Shown here piece after piece: positions 19,324 to 27,743 of a DNA stretch of 43,576 nt. Position 1 is the stretch's first letter, and each line of letters starts with the position of its first letter. The DNA is from a virus: IMG/VR virus record IMGVR_UViG_3300046028_002635, positions 1-43,576 of that record; one strand, given 5' to 3'. A program made the translations under genes and the position numbers. The notes under the pieces are model-generated. The model was not told where the DNA came from, did no database searches, and saw nothing but the letters and a program-made list of their open reading frames with translations.

Positions 19324-20511
19324 CTATTTCTCCATGACCGCGAGAGAACCAGAAAAGAACGTGGCCGTGGCCGCGGATGCCAGGATGTTGTGCAGCATGC
19401 AGGTGCCGTTGTACAGGCGAATACCGGGGGAGCCGATCAGCTTGGGAGTGCTGACGTTGACCACTGCAGTTCCAATGGTGGAAATGTCGCGGCAAATCAT
19501 CAAGCTGATGGACCCGGTCAGCATCGTTGTGGTAAGTGTGCAGCTTTGGATTGACCGAACGCCCGTATCCCCAGCAGCAAGCTGAAACCAAATGATCGTC
19601 CCAACAACCGCTGTAGCGGGTAACTGAGAACCCGCAATGGCCGACAGGTTTGCAGTGCGCCCCGCTGTTCCTTTGCTGTTCGTGTACGACACAGTGATAC
19701 CCGCGTTGGCTGCAGCGTTAGTGCTGACCGCCGTGACCAGCAGGGCAATCGTGCAGCCTTCACCCACGGTGGTGCCGTTGACATCGCGGGCCGGAAGCGT
19801 TGGCGTCGTGATGGCCTGCGCGGTGGTGGTTGTCACCACTAGACCGGAGTTGACCCACAGCACATCGAAGAAATCATTGGTGTGATTGATAGACGATGCC
19901 ATTTCCAGCGCCGTCAGGTAGTTCGCACCCGTTACGGCATTGGGAATCGGGATACAGCCATAGTCAGCCGCCGTTGTGCCGTCCGTTACGCGCCCGTTCA
20001 GGCCTGGAACACCAGCCGCCCATGCGCCAGGGTATCCAGCATCTTTGCTTGTGCAGTACCAGCCGCCGACAGCATCGGGCGCTGTGCCTGTTTTCATGAA
20101 TGGGATCGACTTACCAGCGTAGTTGCCAAGTCCAGATGGTGGGTACTCCGCACCGTTTTGGTCACGGTGAACCCATGAGCCATCTTCGCGGTAGCCCAAG
20201 TTCTCACCGGGCAGCAGCACAAACCCCATTAACTCCGCAACATTGGTGCCGTCCGTGTGGCGCACGGTAATCCTGCATGACGTACCAGTCGAGTTGTTTG
20301 TGATGTACAACCCTTTGACGTTGCGCTGGGTACTGGCCGCTGGGCTGTCCACAATGTTCGTGGTAGCCGCCCCGGTGATTACCAGATTCGTGCGCAGCGG
20401 AGTAACGGTGGTGCCACTCACATCGACATAGCTGGCATGCACTGTGATGCTGTTCGTGGCTGTTGCAGTGATTAGCTGCAAGACGTCAGTGATTGAGGTG
20501 AGTAGCAGCAC
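19324..20511 (-). CDS. Beta-rich adhesin or decoration protein (395 aa)
   Basis: The first 110 residues (LLLTSITDVLQLITATAT, HASYVDVSGTTVTP, STQRNVKGLYITNNSTG) form a beta domain widely seen in phage structural proteins, with an end GYREDGSWVHRDQNGAEYP that often links it to a variable part. The remaining 280 residues are Thr/Ala/Gly/Val-rich beta sequence resembling a receptor-binding or capsid-surface domain. It sits in the island between portal and scaffold, separated from its neighbours by one base or less. Confidence 0.72.
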   Translation of the reverse strand: MLLLTSITDVLQLITATATNSITVHASYVDVSGTTVTPLRTNLVITGAATTNIVDSPAASTQRNVKGLYITNNSTGTSCRITVRHTDGTNVAELMGFVLLPGENLGYREDGSWVHRDQNGAEYPPSGLGNYAGKSIPFMKTGTAPDAVGGWYCTSKDAGYPGAWAAGVPGLNGRVTDGTTAADYGCIPIPNAVTGANYLTALEMASSINHTNDFFDVLWVNSGLVVTTTTAQAITTPTLPARDVNGTTVGEGCTIALLVTAVSTNAAANAGITVSYTNSKGTAGRTANLSAIAGSQLPATAVVGTIIWFQLAAGDTGVRSIQSCTLTTTMLTGSISLMICRDISTIGTAVVNVSTPKLIGSPGIRLYNGTCMLHNILASAATATFFSGSLAVMEK

Positions 20512-20512
20512 T

Positions 20513-20884
20513 TTACGGGTTACCTTCAGTGATGGAGCCGCTGGCAGTCGTCACCACATCATTGACCGCGATGGTGGTGTTGGTGATGACCAGGTTTGTC
20601 CCGGTTGTGCCCACGGTCAAGCCTTCGATGACCATCGTGGTCCCATCCGTCTTGAACAGTCGCGCGATGGCCGCGGTGCCCGCACCGGTCGCGGTGGCCG
20701 AGCCAACCGCGTTCAGCGTCAGCACACCGCCAGATACCGTGCCGAGCGTGGCTGCGCAGGTGCTGGTGTACAGCACAGCAGCGTAGGCCGCGGTGTAGAC
20801 CGTCAGTTTGGCGGTAGCGCCAGCCTCAGTGACGATGGCCGTGGCCCGCGCATTGCGCAGGGTTGCATTGAGCGTGATTGCCAC
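20513..20884 (-). CDS. Small beta-rich structural protein (123 aa)
   Basis: Composition is Ala/Thr/Val/Gly with almost no charged residues, and the pattern is beta sandwich-like (TLNATLRNARATAIVTEAG, LFKTDGTTMVIEGLTVG). Proteins of this kind are common minor structural components near fibres. It is packed between the coiled-coil protein and the 395-residue protein with gaps of 1-3 bases. No precise function can be given. Confidence 0.68.
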   Translation of the reverse strand: MAITLNATLRNARATAIVTEAGATAKLTVYTAAYAAVLYTSTCAATLGTVSGGVLTLNAVGSATATGAGTAAIARLFKTDGTTMVIEGLTVGTTGTNLVITNTTIAVNDVVTTASGSITEGNP

Positions 20885-20887
20885 GGG

Positions 20888-21364
20888 TTACCCCGCCAGC
20901 TTGGCCAGATACACGCGGGCTTTTTCAGCTCGGGCTTCCAGATCCTTGACCTCGGCCTCGATTGCCGCACGCGTTGCAACGCCGGCCTGGGCGCGCACCG
21001 CGGCATCAGCCTCGGCTTGCTTGGACGCTTGCACCGTGGTTTCATAGTAGTTGTCGGCTGCGGCCTTGACGCTGTCAGCCTTGACGCTGGCGGCACTCAC
21101 AATGCCATCGGCCACTTGCTTGGCTTCAGCAGTGATCTTCTTGGCTTCATCCTTGGTTTTTTGCGTGTCAGCCTTGGCTTGCTTCAGTTCAGCCTTGGCG
21201 CTCTCGGTGTCCGCTTGCAGCGCAGGCAAAGCCTTCTCAGCCTCTTCCATGGCCTGGACGATGGAGCCAGCCTTTTCAAATGCATCGGCCACAGTTGCCA
21301 CTGCAGCAAAGCCTGCCAGCAGTCGCTTGGCATCATCTGCCGCTTTCAAAAATTCGTTGCTCAT
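20888..21364 (-). CDS. Long coiled-coil protein of the structural island (158 aa)
   Basis: From about residue 35 to the end the protein is Ala/Lys/Glu-rich with continuous heptad-like character (KAELKQAKADTQKTKDEAKK, AEAKQVADGI, AIEAEVKDLEARAEKA). It lacks a signal peptide. It could be a stalk, a scaffold-like helper or a fibre chaperone. Its place among beta-rich virion proteins favours a stalk or assembly role, which is inference. Confidence 0.7.
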   Translation of the reverse strand: MSNEFLKAADDAKRLLAGFAAVATVADAFEKAGSIVQAMEEAEKALPALQADTESAKAELKQAKADTQKTKDEAKKITAEAKQVADGIVSAASVKADSVKAAADNYYETTVQASKQAEADAAVRAQAGVATRAAIEAEVKDLEARAEKARVYLAKLAG

Positions 21365-21367
21365 GGC

Positions 21368-21715
21368 TTATTCCTTAATCAAAAGATGGACAGACAGATT
21401 GGTGGTGCCATCGCCAGCGGTAACCCGTGGACGGACGTAGTAGGTGGCCTCGGTGACCATCTTGATCTTGGCGCTTGTGATATTTAAGTCATTGCCAGAC
21501 GGATCGCTCAATGGCGCCCAATCCACCCCGTTGTTGCTCCCCTCCAACCGGATTGATCCACCGGACCCAAAGATGCCAGTGACCTGCACGCTTTTGTCGG
21601 TGTACTGCGCAAATTGGATTGGGTTGCCATCATCTCCATTGGCCATGGAACTCCAGTTGAAAACGATTGACTTTGTGTTTCCGGTCCTGATTTTTGTTTC
21701 GACTATCGTGGTCAT
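21368..21715 (-). CDS. Small beta-sandwich structural protein (115 aa)
   Basis: The pattern SVQVTGIFGSGGSIRLEGSN followed by NGVDWAPLSDPSG and YYVRPRVTAGDG is a well-known small phage protein type (single beta domain, often annotated as head decoration or structural). Its surface role is inferred. The gene is 3 bases from the coiled-coil gene downstream and 12 bases from the gene upstream. Confidence 0.72.
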   Translation of the reverse strand: MTTIVETKIRTGNTKSIVFNWSSMANGDDGNPIQFAQYTDKSVQVTGIFGSGGSIRLEGSNNGVDWAPLSDPSGNDLNITSAKIKMVTEATYYVRPRVTAGDGTTNLSVHLLIKE

Positions 21716-21727
21716 ACATTCCTTTGG

Positions 21728-22084
21728 TTATTGATTGAAGATTGGTGCAGGCTCTGGAATCACACCGTTACAGAACGCTTCACACTCAGCCAGCGTAGGA
21801 GGCACCAGATCAGCCCACCGCTTTGCATAGTCCGCACTCACAGCCCCGTGCAGCAGCGCAGGGTCAGCCAGCATTGCAATGGCCTGCTCTTTGAACACGG
21901 TCGTGCAAGGCGTTGTCATGCTGATCGTGTCGCCATACACGGGCTTGCCGTCCTTCTGGCCTGTAACGATTCGACTAAAGGAGCGTTCGCCACCAACGTC
22001 AGGGTCTAAAGCTCTGCCAATGCGCGAGGCAATGTCAGCCAGCGAGAACGGCAGCTTGATCGTCAGTGTGTTGTCGTAGCTCAT
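21728..22084 (-). CDS. Hypothetical protein of the structural island (118 aa)
   Basis: Begins MSYDNTLTIKLPFSLADIAS, holds a central DPDVGGERSFSRIV and YGDTISMTTPCTTVFKEQA, and ends Pro-rich (GVIPEPAPIFNQ). I do not recognise the family. Its ATG at 22084 overlaps the stop of the 69-residue gene, so it is translated within the same operon. Confidence 0.65.
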   Translation of the reverse strand: MSYDNTLTIKLPFSLADIASRIGRALDPDVGGERSFSRIVTGQKDGKPVYGDTISMTTPCTTVFKEQAIAMLADPALLHGAVSADYAKRWADLVPPTLAECEAFCNGVIPEPAPIFNQ

Positions 22085-22290
22085 TTGTCAAACCTTTCGA
22101 CGCGGCGATGCAAGATGCTCAAGTAGTTCTGCATAGCCATTTCCTGCATCATCAGCAACGCCTGATCTTCTGCCGCAAGAGTGTCGAAGAAATCTTCCAA
22201 CTGGAAGGTGCGAAGGGCGCTCAATTTGGTGTTGAGTTCTTTGGCTTCGTCAATCACACGTTGTTCGTGGGGTTTGTAAGGTGTTGTCAT
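22081..22290 (-). CDS. Small helical protein (69 aa)
   Basis: A short, mostly helical charged protein (HEQRVIDEAKELNTKLSALR, LEDFFDTLAAEDQALLMMQE). The pattern of a helix, a few residues and then MMQEMAMQNYLSIL is common in small phage proteins of unknown role. Start and stop both overlap the neighbouring genes by 4 bases (ATGA). Confidence 0.68.
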   Translation of the reverse strand: MTTPYKPHEQRVIDEAKELNTKLSALRTFQLEDFFDTLAAEDQALLMMQEMAMQNYLSILHRRVERFDK

Positions 22291-22412
22291 TTGCCATCCT
22301 TGTGTGACGGGCAGTTATCGCAACGCCCAGTGTTTGCCATTGCCATCAGTACCCCGCAGACCCCGCAAAGGAGGCCCACGGTGTAGGCTAGGAAGTGGGT
22401 TAGGTATGTCAT
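22287..22412 (-). CDS. Membrane miniprotein with CxxC (41 aa)
   Basis: Translated from ATG 22412 to TGA 22287, it overlaps the upstream stop and the downstream start by 4 bases each, which is strong support. Residues 7-26 are hydrophobic (one membrane segment). A short tail after it contains CDNC. It could anchor in the inner membrane with the CxxC outside or inside. Function unknown. Confidence 0.6.
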   Translation of the reverse strand: MTYLTHFLAYTVGLLCGVCGVLMAMANTGRCDNCPSHKDGK

Positions 22413-23647
22413 ATCGTGACGCCTGCGAGGTTGCCGACTAGGCGCTCTAGGGTGAGAACATCAGCATCAGAAAGCGTTGCCTTTATCGCGGTAAGTTCGT
22501 ATATCCCACCCGTGAAATAATCCCCAGTCCCGTTGGACAGCTTGCCCATTGCAAATCCGGTGAATGTCGCTGGGCTCGCGGGAGCCACATTCGATGCAAC
22601 CTGAACGCCATTGACCCGAAGTACAACAGTCGTGCCCACTTTTCGCATGGTGACTACATAACTCAATCCACGCGTGTATGCGTACAGGAGCTGTGTCATT
22701 GCCCCTGCGTCATTTCGCAATACTGCGGCGATGTCGCCGTTTGCGCAGACTAAACTTAAACGTGGGACTCCACCCGCCCCATCTTGGGCAAAGATTGTGC
22801 GCCAGTTCCCTTGCTCATCGCATCGCATACCGGCAGTAACACACCAGTCATCGCTCATCTGAAACAGCGGCCCGGACAAAGCAAGCGAATCGTCTACACC
22901 GTCGAACTCCCACCAGTAAGCGCCCAATGTCGTACTCACCGGAGCAGTCAGGGTCAGCGGGATGCCTCCGAGGGCTTGGATTTGGGAGGCTGTGTAGGTG
23001 CCTTGGAATACTGCACCAGCTCCAAAGGTGATTGATGTTGCTGTATCGCCAACCCAGCGCCCAAATCTCCAACCTGTCGCTCCTACTGTTGTTGTATAGG
23101 GAACTGCGTACAGCGTTGGGGTTGGCGTGAGTGTGATCTGTGTCAGCGCAAAGTTTCCACCAGCGCCATCCACACCGTTGTACCCGAACACAGAGCAAGT
23201 ACCAGACCCACTAAGGAGTAAAGCAAAAGTCTGCGCACCCGTTACGGTTGAACCTTGCCAAACACGCATGGTGTCAGACGCACAAATGAGGGTTTGGCCG
23301 CTTTTTGTAGCGCCAGCCTCTAACACCCAATCGGTGCTACTAAGGTCATGTGAGTGCAGCGCCAAATTCACAGCCCCCCGCCGCAGCACGGGTTTCGCTG
23401 GCGTTGTGGACTGTGTGGCGTCAATTGCGCCAAAGCTGTCCTTAACCAGACCAACAGGCTGATCCACTGTGCCTTGGGTCGTGCCCGCGCTGTCTAGGTA
23501 GTTGCCCGCTTGGAGGCCGTTCAGGAATCCGATGCCGGGGAGGTAGACGTGGGCATCTTGTCCGAACTTTCGGAGGATGGCTATGGCGCGCTGGATAGGT
23601 GTTAGCCCAGGAATGCAGGGCGACACCCCAATGCCGATTGCTGGCAT
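22409..23647 (-). CDS. Virion protein with LamG/concanavalin-like domain (412 aa)
   Basis: The ATG at 23647 was chosen because the previous gene ends at 23649; a longer frame would overlap it. The first 75 residues contain a TPIQRAIAIL and LPGIGFLNGLQAGNYLDSAG motif seen in phage fibre proteins. Two beta domains follow; the second (YWWEFDGVDDSLALSG, DDWCVTAGMR, YVVTMRKVGTTVVLRVNG) is a concanavalin-like/LamG sandwich that may bind sugars. Likely a surface fibre or decoration protein. Confidence 0.75.
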   Translation of the reverse strand: MPAIGIGVSPCIPGLTPIQRAIAILRKFGQDAHVYLPGIGFLNGLQAGNYLDSAGTTQGTVDQPVGLVKDSFGAIDATQSTTPAKPVLRRGAVNLALHSHDLSSTDWVLEAGATKSGQTLICASDTMRVWQGSTVTGAQTFALLLSGSGTCSVFGYNGVDGAGGNFALTQITLTPTPTLYAVPYTTTVGATGWRFGRWVGDTATSITFGAGAVFQGTYTASQIQALGGIPLTLTAPVSTTLGAYWWEFDGVDDSLALSGPLFQMSDDWCVTAGMRCDEQGNWRTIFAQDGAGGVPRLSLVCANGDIAAVLRNDAGAMTQLLYAYTRGLSYVVTMRKVGTTVVLRVNGVQVASNVAPASPATFTGFAMGKLSNGTGDYFTGGIYELTAIKATLSDADVLTLERLVGNLAGVTI

Positions 23648-23648
23648 G

Positions 23649-23897
23649 CTAGTACACAGCCCCGATTGAGGATGCTGTTGTACCTGTTGCATTCACCCTG
23701 ATTCCACCGTGCGGAAAGAATCCATTGGGAACACTCACAAAAACAAATGTTGACCCATCCACAAAAGTGACACTGATGTCCCCTGCAACACCGACCCACA
23801 GCGCCCGAAATGGAACTGGCTGAACGACGGTATTACTCGGAACAACGGCAACTGTGACTTCGGCGGTGTTAGGGTTGGCAGTTTGAAGTGATGGCAT
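23649..23897 (-). CDS. Small beta protein behind the portal (82 aa)
   Basis: Pattern FRALWVGVAGDISVTFVDGS, then VPNGFFPHGGIRVNATGTTA: a small beta-barrel type often found in phage structural modules and resembling spike-base proteins. It follows the portal gene by 9 bases and ends 1 base before the LamG protein start. Likely a surface protein of the virion. Confidence 0.7.
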   Translation of the reverse strand: MPSLQTANPNTAEVTVAVVPSNTVVQPVPFRALWVGVAGDISVTFVDGSTFVFVSVPNGFFPHGGIRVNATGTTASSIGAVY

Positions 23898-23906
23898 GGT
23901 GGTCCT

Positions 23907-25580
23907 TTAGGTGTATCCGGTGAATGCGCTGGTGGCGTCGGTGAGTGCGTTCTGCCCACTGGTATCTGCTGCTGCCATGTCGCGTGTCGCACTGGCTTGC
24001 TGTACTTTTTCAGCGCTCTGCATTTGGCGGGCTTGCACCTTGGCACGCGCAGTGCGAATCTCAAGAACCTTGGCGTCGGGCACGATCAATGTCGGGTCAA
24101 TGCCAAGCATGTCGCCGTACTGGTCCACCCACTGGTCGGCGTCGAGCTTGTCCAGCACCTCTGGCTTGAACTGGGCGACTTGTCCCAGGCTTCCCACAAA
24201 GCGGTCGACGCTGTTGGTGGCCACCGAGCGCTGGGCTTGGGCCAGGGCGGACACGAACTCCACATTGATGACCACACCCTTGAGCGACTCGGGCAATGGC
24301 GGGATCTGGCCCTGCTCTTCCATGGCGGCGTAGGTCAACTCGATCAGCGGGTCCAGGATCTCGTTTTGCAGGCGCTCGACCACGGGGCCCAGCATCAGCA
24401 TCTTCTCTTCATGGCGCTCGGCCACCTCGGTCGCGGTGATGCCACTGCGCTGGTCGTTGGCCATCATCAGGAACAGGTCGGCATAGAACACCGTGCGGAT
24501 GCGTTGGCGCACATCCTGGATGTCGTTGAGCAGGTGCGACAGGTCCAGGTTGACATCGAACGCGGTGCGCAGCCCGCCATGGGGCGTGGAGGCATCCACG
24601 AAGGTGACGCCACCAGGCAGCGTATCGACTGGCCGGTTGGACAAGGATGTTGGCGCCTGCAATGGTGGGTTGGTCTTGTAGTCAATCCCTTGTGCCTTGC
24701 GCAGCTGCTCATGCTGGAGCTGCTTCACATCCCCTAGCCCTTCCATGCCAGGGCTGTTGCCGTAGATGTCGCCACCCGACACCGCCCAGCGCGGGCACAG
24801 TGCGGGGAAGCGCTTGAAGCCTGACTCGCGCAGGAAGCCATGGTCCTTGGAGCCCATCTCCATGTAGATGGACTTGAACGGCATGTTCTTGTTGTCCCGC
24901 TTGGACAGATCCCGGTCGGAGCGCGGCTCAATGCAATGCAGCACCGTCACCCACTGGTCCAGCGTGCCGCGGTCGAACAGGCTTTGCACGGTCGGGCTGA
25001 CTTTGTCGTGGCCAAACTCCTTGACCATCTGGCCCACAGTCATCTGGAACTCACGGTACAGCGTGTCGACCTTGCCTTGGTGGTCGGTTGCAATGGCGTA
25101 CTCACCCACCGTCAGCACATGGTGGTGGATGGTGGCATCCATGTCAGGCAGGATGATGGTGGCCGCCGTGCCAAAGGCGCCCAGCTCCTCATACGAAGAG
25201 TGCAACGCCCGGTAGGTGTTGGAGCGGTTGAACACCATCTGCATCAGGCGCGTGACCTCGGCCAGCCACACCTTCACATCGTCAGCCTCGTTGAGCTGCG
25301 GGTTGGTGGTGGTCAAACGGAACCAGGGCCGGGCCGGGCTGGTCATGTTGGACATCATCCCGGCCGCCAGGATGCGCAGCGCACCCGTTCCGGTGCTGTC
25401 ATAAATGGTGTTGTGCCGGCGCTCACCCCGGTTGCGGTCTTCCAGGAAGAAGCGCCCCGAGCGTGGCAGCAGGTTGTCGCTGATCTCTTTCCAGTGCGGC
25501 ACCCAGCTGGCGCGCTCCTGCTTGAGCTGGCCCCAACGGGTCAGCAGTCGCTCACGCGGTGTTTGAACTTTAGCGCCCAT
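23907..25580 (-). CDS. Portal / head-to-tail connector protein (557 aa)
   Basis: The N terminus (RLLTRWGQLKQERASWVPHW, DNLLPRSGRF) and FDSTGTGALRILAAGMMS-like segment (here YDSTGTGALRILAAGMMSNM) identify the head-to-tail connector family of T7/epsilon15-like phages, usually 500-560 residues. The ring of 12 subunits forms the DNA channel and binds the terminase. The C-terminal 40 residues are Ala/Gln-rich, as is common for the barrel region. Its ATG overlaps the stop of the upstream 110-residue gene. Confidence 0.92.
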   Translation of the reverse strand: MGAKVQTPRERLLTRWGQLKQERASWVPHWKEISDNLLPRSGRFFLEDRNRGERRHNTIYDSTGTGALRILAAGMMSNMTSPARPWFRLTTTNPQLNEADDVKVWLAEVTRLMQMVFNRSNTYRALHSSYEELGAFGTAATIILPDMDATIHHHVLTVGEYAIATDHQGKVDTLYREFQMTVGQMVKEFGHDKVSPTVQSLFDRGTLDQWVTVLHCIEPRSDRDLSKRDNKNMPFKSIYMEMGSKDHGFLRESGFKRFPALCPRWAVSGGDIYGNSPGMEGLGDVKQLQHEQLRKAQGIDYKTNPPLQAPTSLSNRPVDTLPGGVTFVDASTPHGGLRTAFDVNLDLSHLLNDIQDVRQRIRTVFYADLFLMMANDQRSGITATEVAERHEEKMLMLGPVVERLQNEILDPLIELTYAAMEEQGQIPPLPESLKGVVINVEFVSALAQAQRSVATNSVDRFVGSLGQVAQFKPEVLDKLDADQWVDQYGDMLGIDPTLIVPDAKVLEIRTARAKVQARQMQSAEKVQQASATRDMAAADTSGQNALTDATSAFTGYT

Positions 25581-25912
25581 CAGCTACCACCCAGCAATGT
25601 GTTCTTGCCAAGCGTCAACGACTTGGAGTCGATGCCAGAGGGTCCAGTCAGCATGGTGCCGCTGATACCACCTTTGGCAGCCATGGCGTTGTCAGACAAC
25701 AAGGCCTGCATGTTGGGGGCTTTTTGGTTGGCGGCGTTGTTGGCTTGATCTGCCAAGCCAGCCTGCTTTTGTGCTGCCTTGGTTGCCTGCTCCTGCGCAC
25801 TCTTTTGGCGGTCGGCCGCGAAGCCAGCCTCATTGGAGCTATTGATGGCCACAGCAGCAGATGTCCCCGCTCCAATAGCCATCCATGTTGCGGCGGTGAA
25901 TCCGAAACTCAT
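25580..25912 (-). CDS. Small Ala-rich protein before the portal (110 aa)
   Basis: Starts with an amphipathic, Ala-rich stretch (FTAATWMAIGAGTSAAVAI), then a Gln/Ala-rich helix (QEQATKAAQKQAGLADQANN) and a Gly/Ser/Thr-rich end. It resembles small virion core proteins or a portal-associated factor. It overlaps the cupin-like gene and the portal gene by a few bases, so translation is coupled. Exact role unknown. Confidence 0.65.
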   Translation of the reverse strand: MSFGFTAATWMAIGAGTSAAVAINSSNEAGFAADRQKSAQEQATKAAQKQAGLADQANNAANQKAPNMQALLSDNAMAAKGGISGTMLTGPSGIDSKSLTLGKNTLLGGS

Positions 25913-26379
25913 GCGATCTCCTTCAATTGTTGCTTGCTGCTGGAGATCCGCTCATATTCAGCGCGGTCATTGGTGACAAGCTCAAGCTCGGCCTCTTCGA
26001 CCGTAGTGGCTTTGCAGGCGTGAAAGGTGGTCCACACCATGTCCTCCAGCACCAGGCCGACACGCTTGGTGCCAGCGTGCTGGATGAACGTCTGCGGCGC
26101 CACGATGTCATGCTCACCATCTTCAGTCAGGACGCGAACCCGACCGCTGTGCATCACAGAGATCGAGTCTTCCAAATGGATCATTCCGGTCACTATGGTG
26201 CCCGCAGGGACAGTGAACTCGCGGGCATACATGCCATTGCAGAACCAGTGGCGCAGTGGCAGCTCGACCTGGACTTGCTGCAGGATCAAAGCCTCCAGCG
26301 CCATGATCCGGTCATGGAACGTGCCCTGCACATCAGGCAGCAGCGAGTGCAGGCTTGGGATTACAAGGGCGTCGGTCAT
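25909..26379 (-). CDS. Cupin-like protein between terminase and portal (156 aa)
   Basis: The ATG at 26379 lies about 7 bases after the -10 of a late promoter; the frame extends further but would overlap the promoter. Residues about 50-120 look like a single cupin/cyclic-nucleotide-binding barrel: YAREFTVPAGTIVTGMIH, VMHSGRVRVLTEDG, IVAPQTFIQHAGTKRVG. Phages of this group often carry such a protein at this place; its task is unknown. It could bind a small ligand or be structural. Confidence 0.7.
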   Translation of the reverse strand: MTDALVIPSLHSLLPDVQGTFHDRIMALEALILQQVQVELPLRHWFCNGMYAREFTVPAGTIVTGMIHLEDSISVMHSGRVRVLTEDGEHDIVAPQTFIQHAGTKRVGLVLEDMVWTTFHACKATTVEEAELELVTNDRAEYERISSSKQQLKEIA

Positions 26380-26386
26380 GGCCTGC

Positions 26387-26421
26387 AATCTATCTGCGGG
26401 CCATGGCGATGCGTACACCCT
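26387..26421 (-). promoter_or_regulatory. Late promoter copy 2, downstream of the terminase
   Basis: Minus-strand box AGGGTGTACGCATCGC (26421-26406, exact consensus), 13 bases, then TAGATT (26392-26387). The first base of the box is the last base of the terminase stop codon. It should serve the cupin-like protein, portal and structural island. Confidence 0.72.
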
Positions 26422-27743
26422 CACCTCACGGCATAGGGGTCATAACTGGCGCGCCTCGGCGCATATTGCTGGTCGACTCGCTTGGCAACAGGCTGGGCAA
26501 ACGTCAGGGCCAAGCCATCAGCCATGTCTGGAGATCCACCATCGGGCAGCCGCTTCTTGATGTCATCCTTGCTCTCCAGCTTGAGCCGGTTTGCCGCATC
26601 AAAGCTGTAGGTGGGGGTGGCCAACTCCAACTTCAGGCTGTTCTCATTGGGAATACAACCTCCCGCCTTGACCCACTCAGCCATCTCGTACCACATCTCG
26701 GTGCGCTTGTTGACGTAGCGCGGGTCAATCGCCTTGCCCCCAAAATTCACCTCAATCACATCGTGCCCAAGCTGGCGCAGTCGGTCGATCACCCCAGATC
26801 CAGCGCCAGCATCAATGAACACTGCATCCGGTTTGTGTTCCATGATCTCAGCCGCCACCCGGCCGGCCAGGTCCATGTTGTCGATGCCGCGGTAGACCTT
26901 GGGCTTGAACGCTACCAACCCCTGGCGCATGAAGATGACGCTTCGGTCATTACCAAATCTGGCTGGGTCGACCCCCAGGATCTTGGCTGCATAGTCCATA
27001 GTGCCGGGCAGCATCACCCGGTGCGCAGCTGCTTCAGCGTCCGTCAGACTTAGGAGCTGGTCATCCCCCGCGGCACTGAAGTCGCACAAGAACTCACGGG
27101 CAAAGGCAGTCTCAGCCATCACCCGGCGCAATCGCTCCACCTCACCCCGGTCCAAAGCATCGGTGTCATAGACGGTGTACCGGGCACTGACCCAGTCAGG
27201 CTCTGACTGCGCCATGTAGTACAGGGAACTAAACAGGTTGATGCCCTTGGGAGTACCAATGAACCAAGCCCACCCCAGGCGGTCGGACAGGGCGGGCTGG
27301 ATCACATCGTCCCAAACATCGGGCTTGATCTGGGCCACCTCATCAATCACTACCCCATCCAGGCGCACACCGCGCATGGCGTCAGGGTTGTCAGCCCCGA
27401 ACACCCGGATCACCGCCCCGTTGTGCGGGAAGCGCACCAACATGTCAGCCTCAGAGATCTCGATGTGTCCGTATGGCACCAATGGCGCCACCATCTGCTT
27501 TAGCCTGGACCATGCGATGGCCTTGGCTTGCTTCAGGTAGGGCGCAACATAGAAGTACAGCGGCAGGTCCAACCGGTTCTTCAAGGCCGCGTCCAGCAGC
27601 TTCTTCAGCGCGATCTCAGTCTTGCCCGCCCGACGGTGCAGGGCCAGCACCACAAAGCGCTTGCCAGCCGCCTTGGCTGCGCACTCCCGCTGCCAGTCCC
27701 GCATAGGGTAGCCAAAGCGCACCGCACCATTAATTGGGATCAT
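26421..27743 (-). CDS. terL: Terminase large subunit (440 aa)
   Basis: Packaging motor and nuclease. Walker A-like HRRAGKTE at residues 36-43, Walker B VVIDE at 131-135, coupling motif IGTPKG near 162-167. In the RNase H-like nuclease domain, acidic residues are seen at D259 (GVDPARFGNDRS), D311 (VFIDAGAGSG) and the DMADG segment 406-410. The length of 440 is usual for compact podovirus terminases. The ATG overlaps the stop of the small subunit (ATGA). It should bind the portal and cut concatemers; the cutting mode cannot be read from the sequence by eye. Confidence 0.93.
   Translation of the reverse strand: MIPINGAVRFGYPMRDWQRECAAKAAGKRFVVLALHRRAGKTEIALKKLLDAALKNRLDLPLYFYVAPYLKQAKAIAWSRLKQMVAPLVPYGHIEISEADMLVRFPHNGAVIRVFGADNPDAMRGVRLDGVVIDEVAQIKPDVWDDVIQPALSDRLGWAWFIGTPKGINLFSSLYYMAQSEPDWVSARYTVYDTDALDRGEVERLRRVMAETAFAREFLCDFSAAGDDQLLSLTDAEAAAHRVMLPGTMDYAAKILGVDPARFGNDRSVIFMRQGLVAFKPKVYRGIDNMDLAGRVAAEIMEHKPDAVFIDAGAGSGVIDRLRQLGHDVIEVNFGGKAIDPRYVNKRTEMWYEMAEWVKAGGCIPNENSLKLELATPTYSFDAANRLKLESKDDIKKRLPDGGSPDMADGLALTFAQPVAKRVDQQYAPRRASYDPYAVR

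Noticed and set aside
18586-23897. Diversity-generating retroelement as in phage BPP-1
   Set aside because: No reverse transcriptase gene and no near-identical template/variable repeat pair were seen, despite BPP-1-like structural genes.
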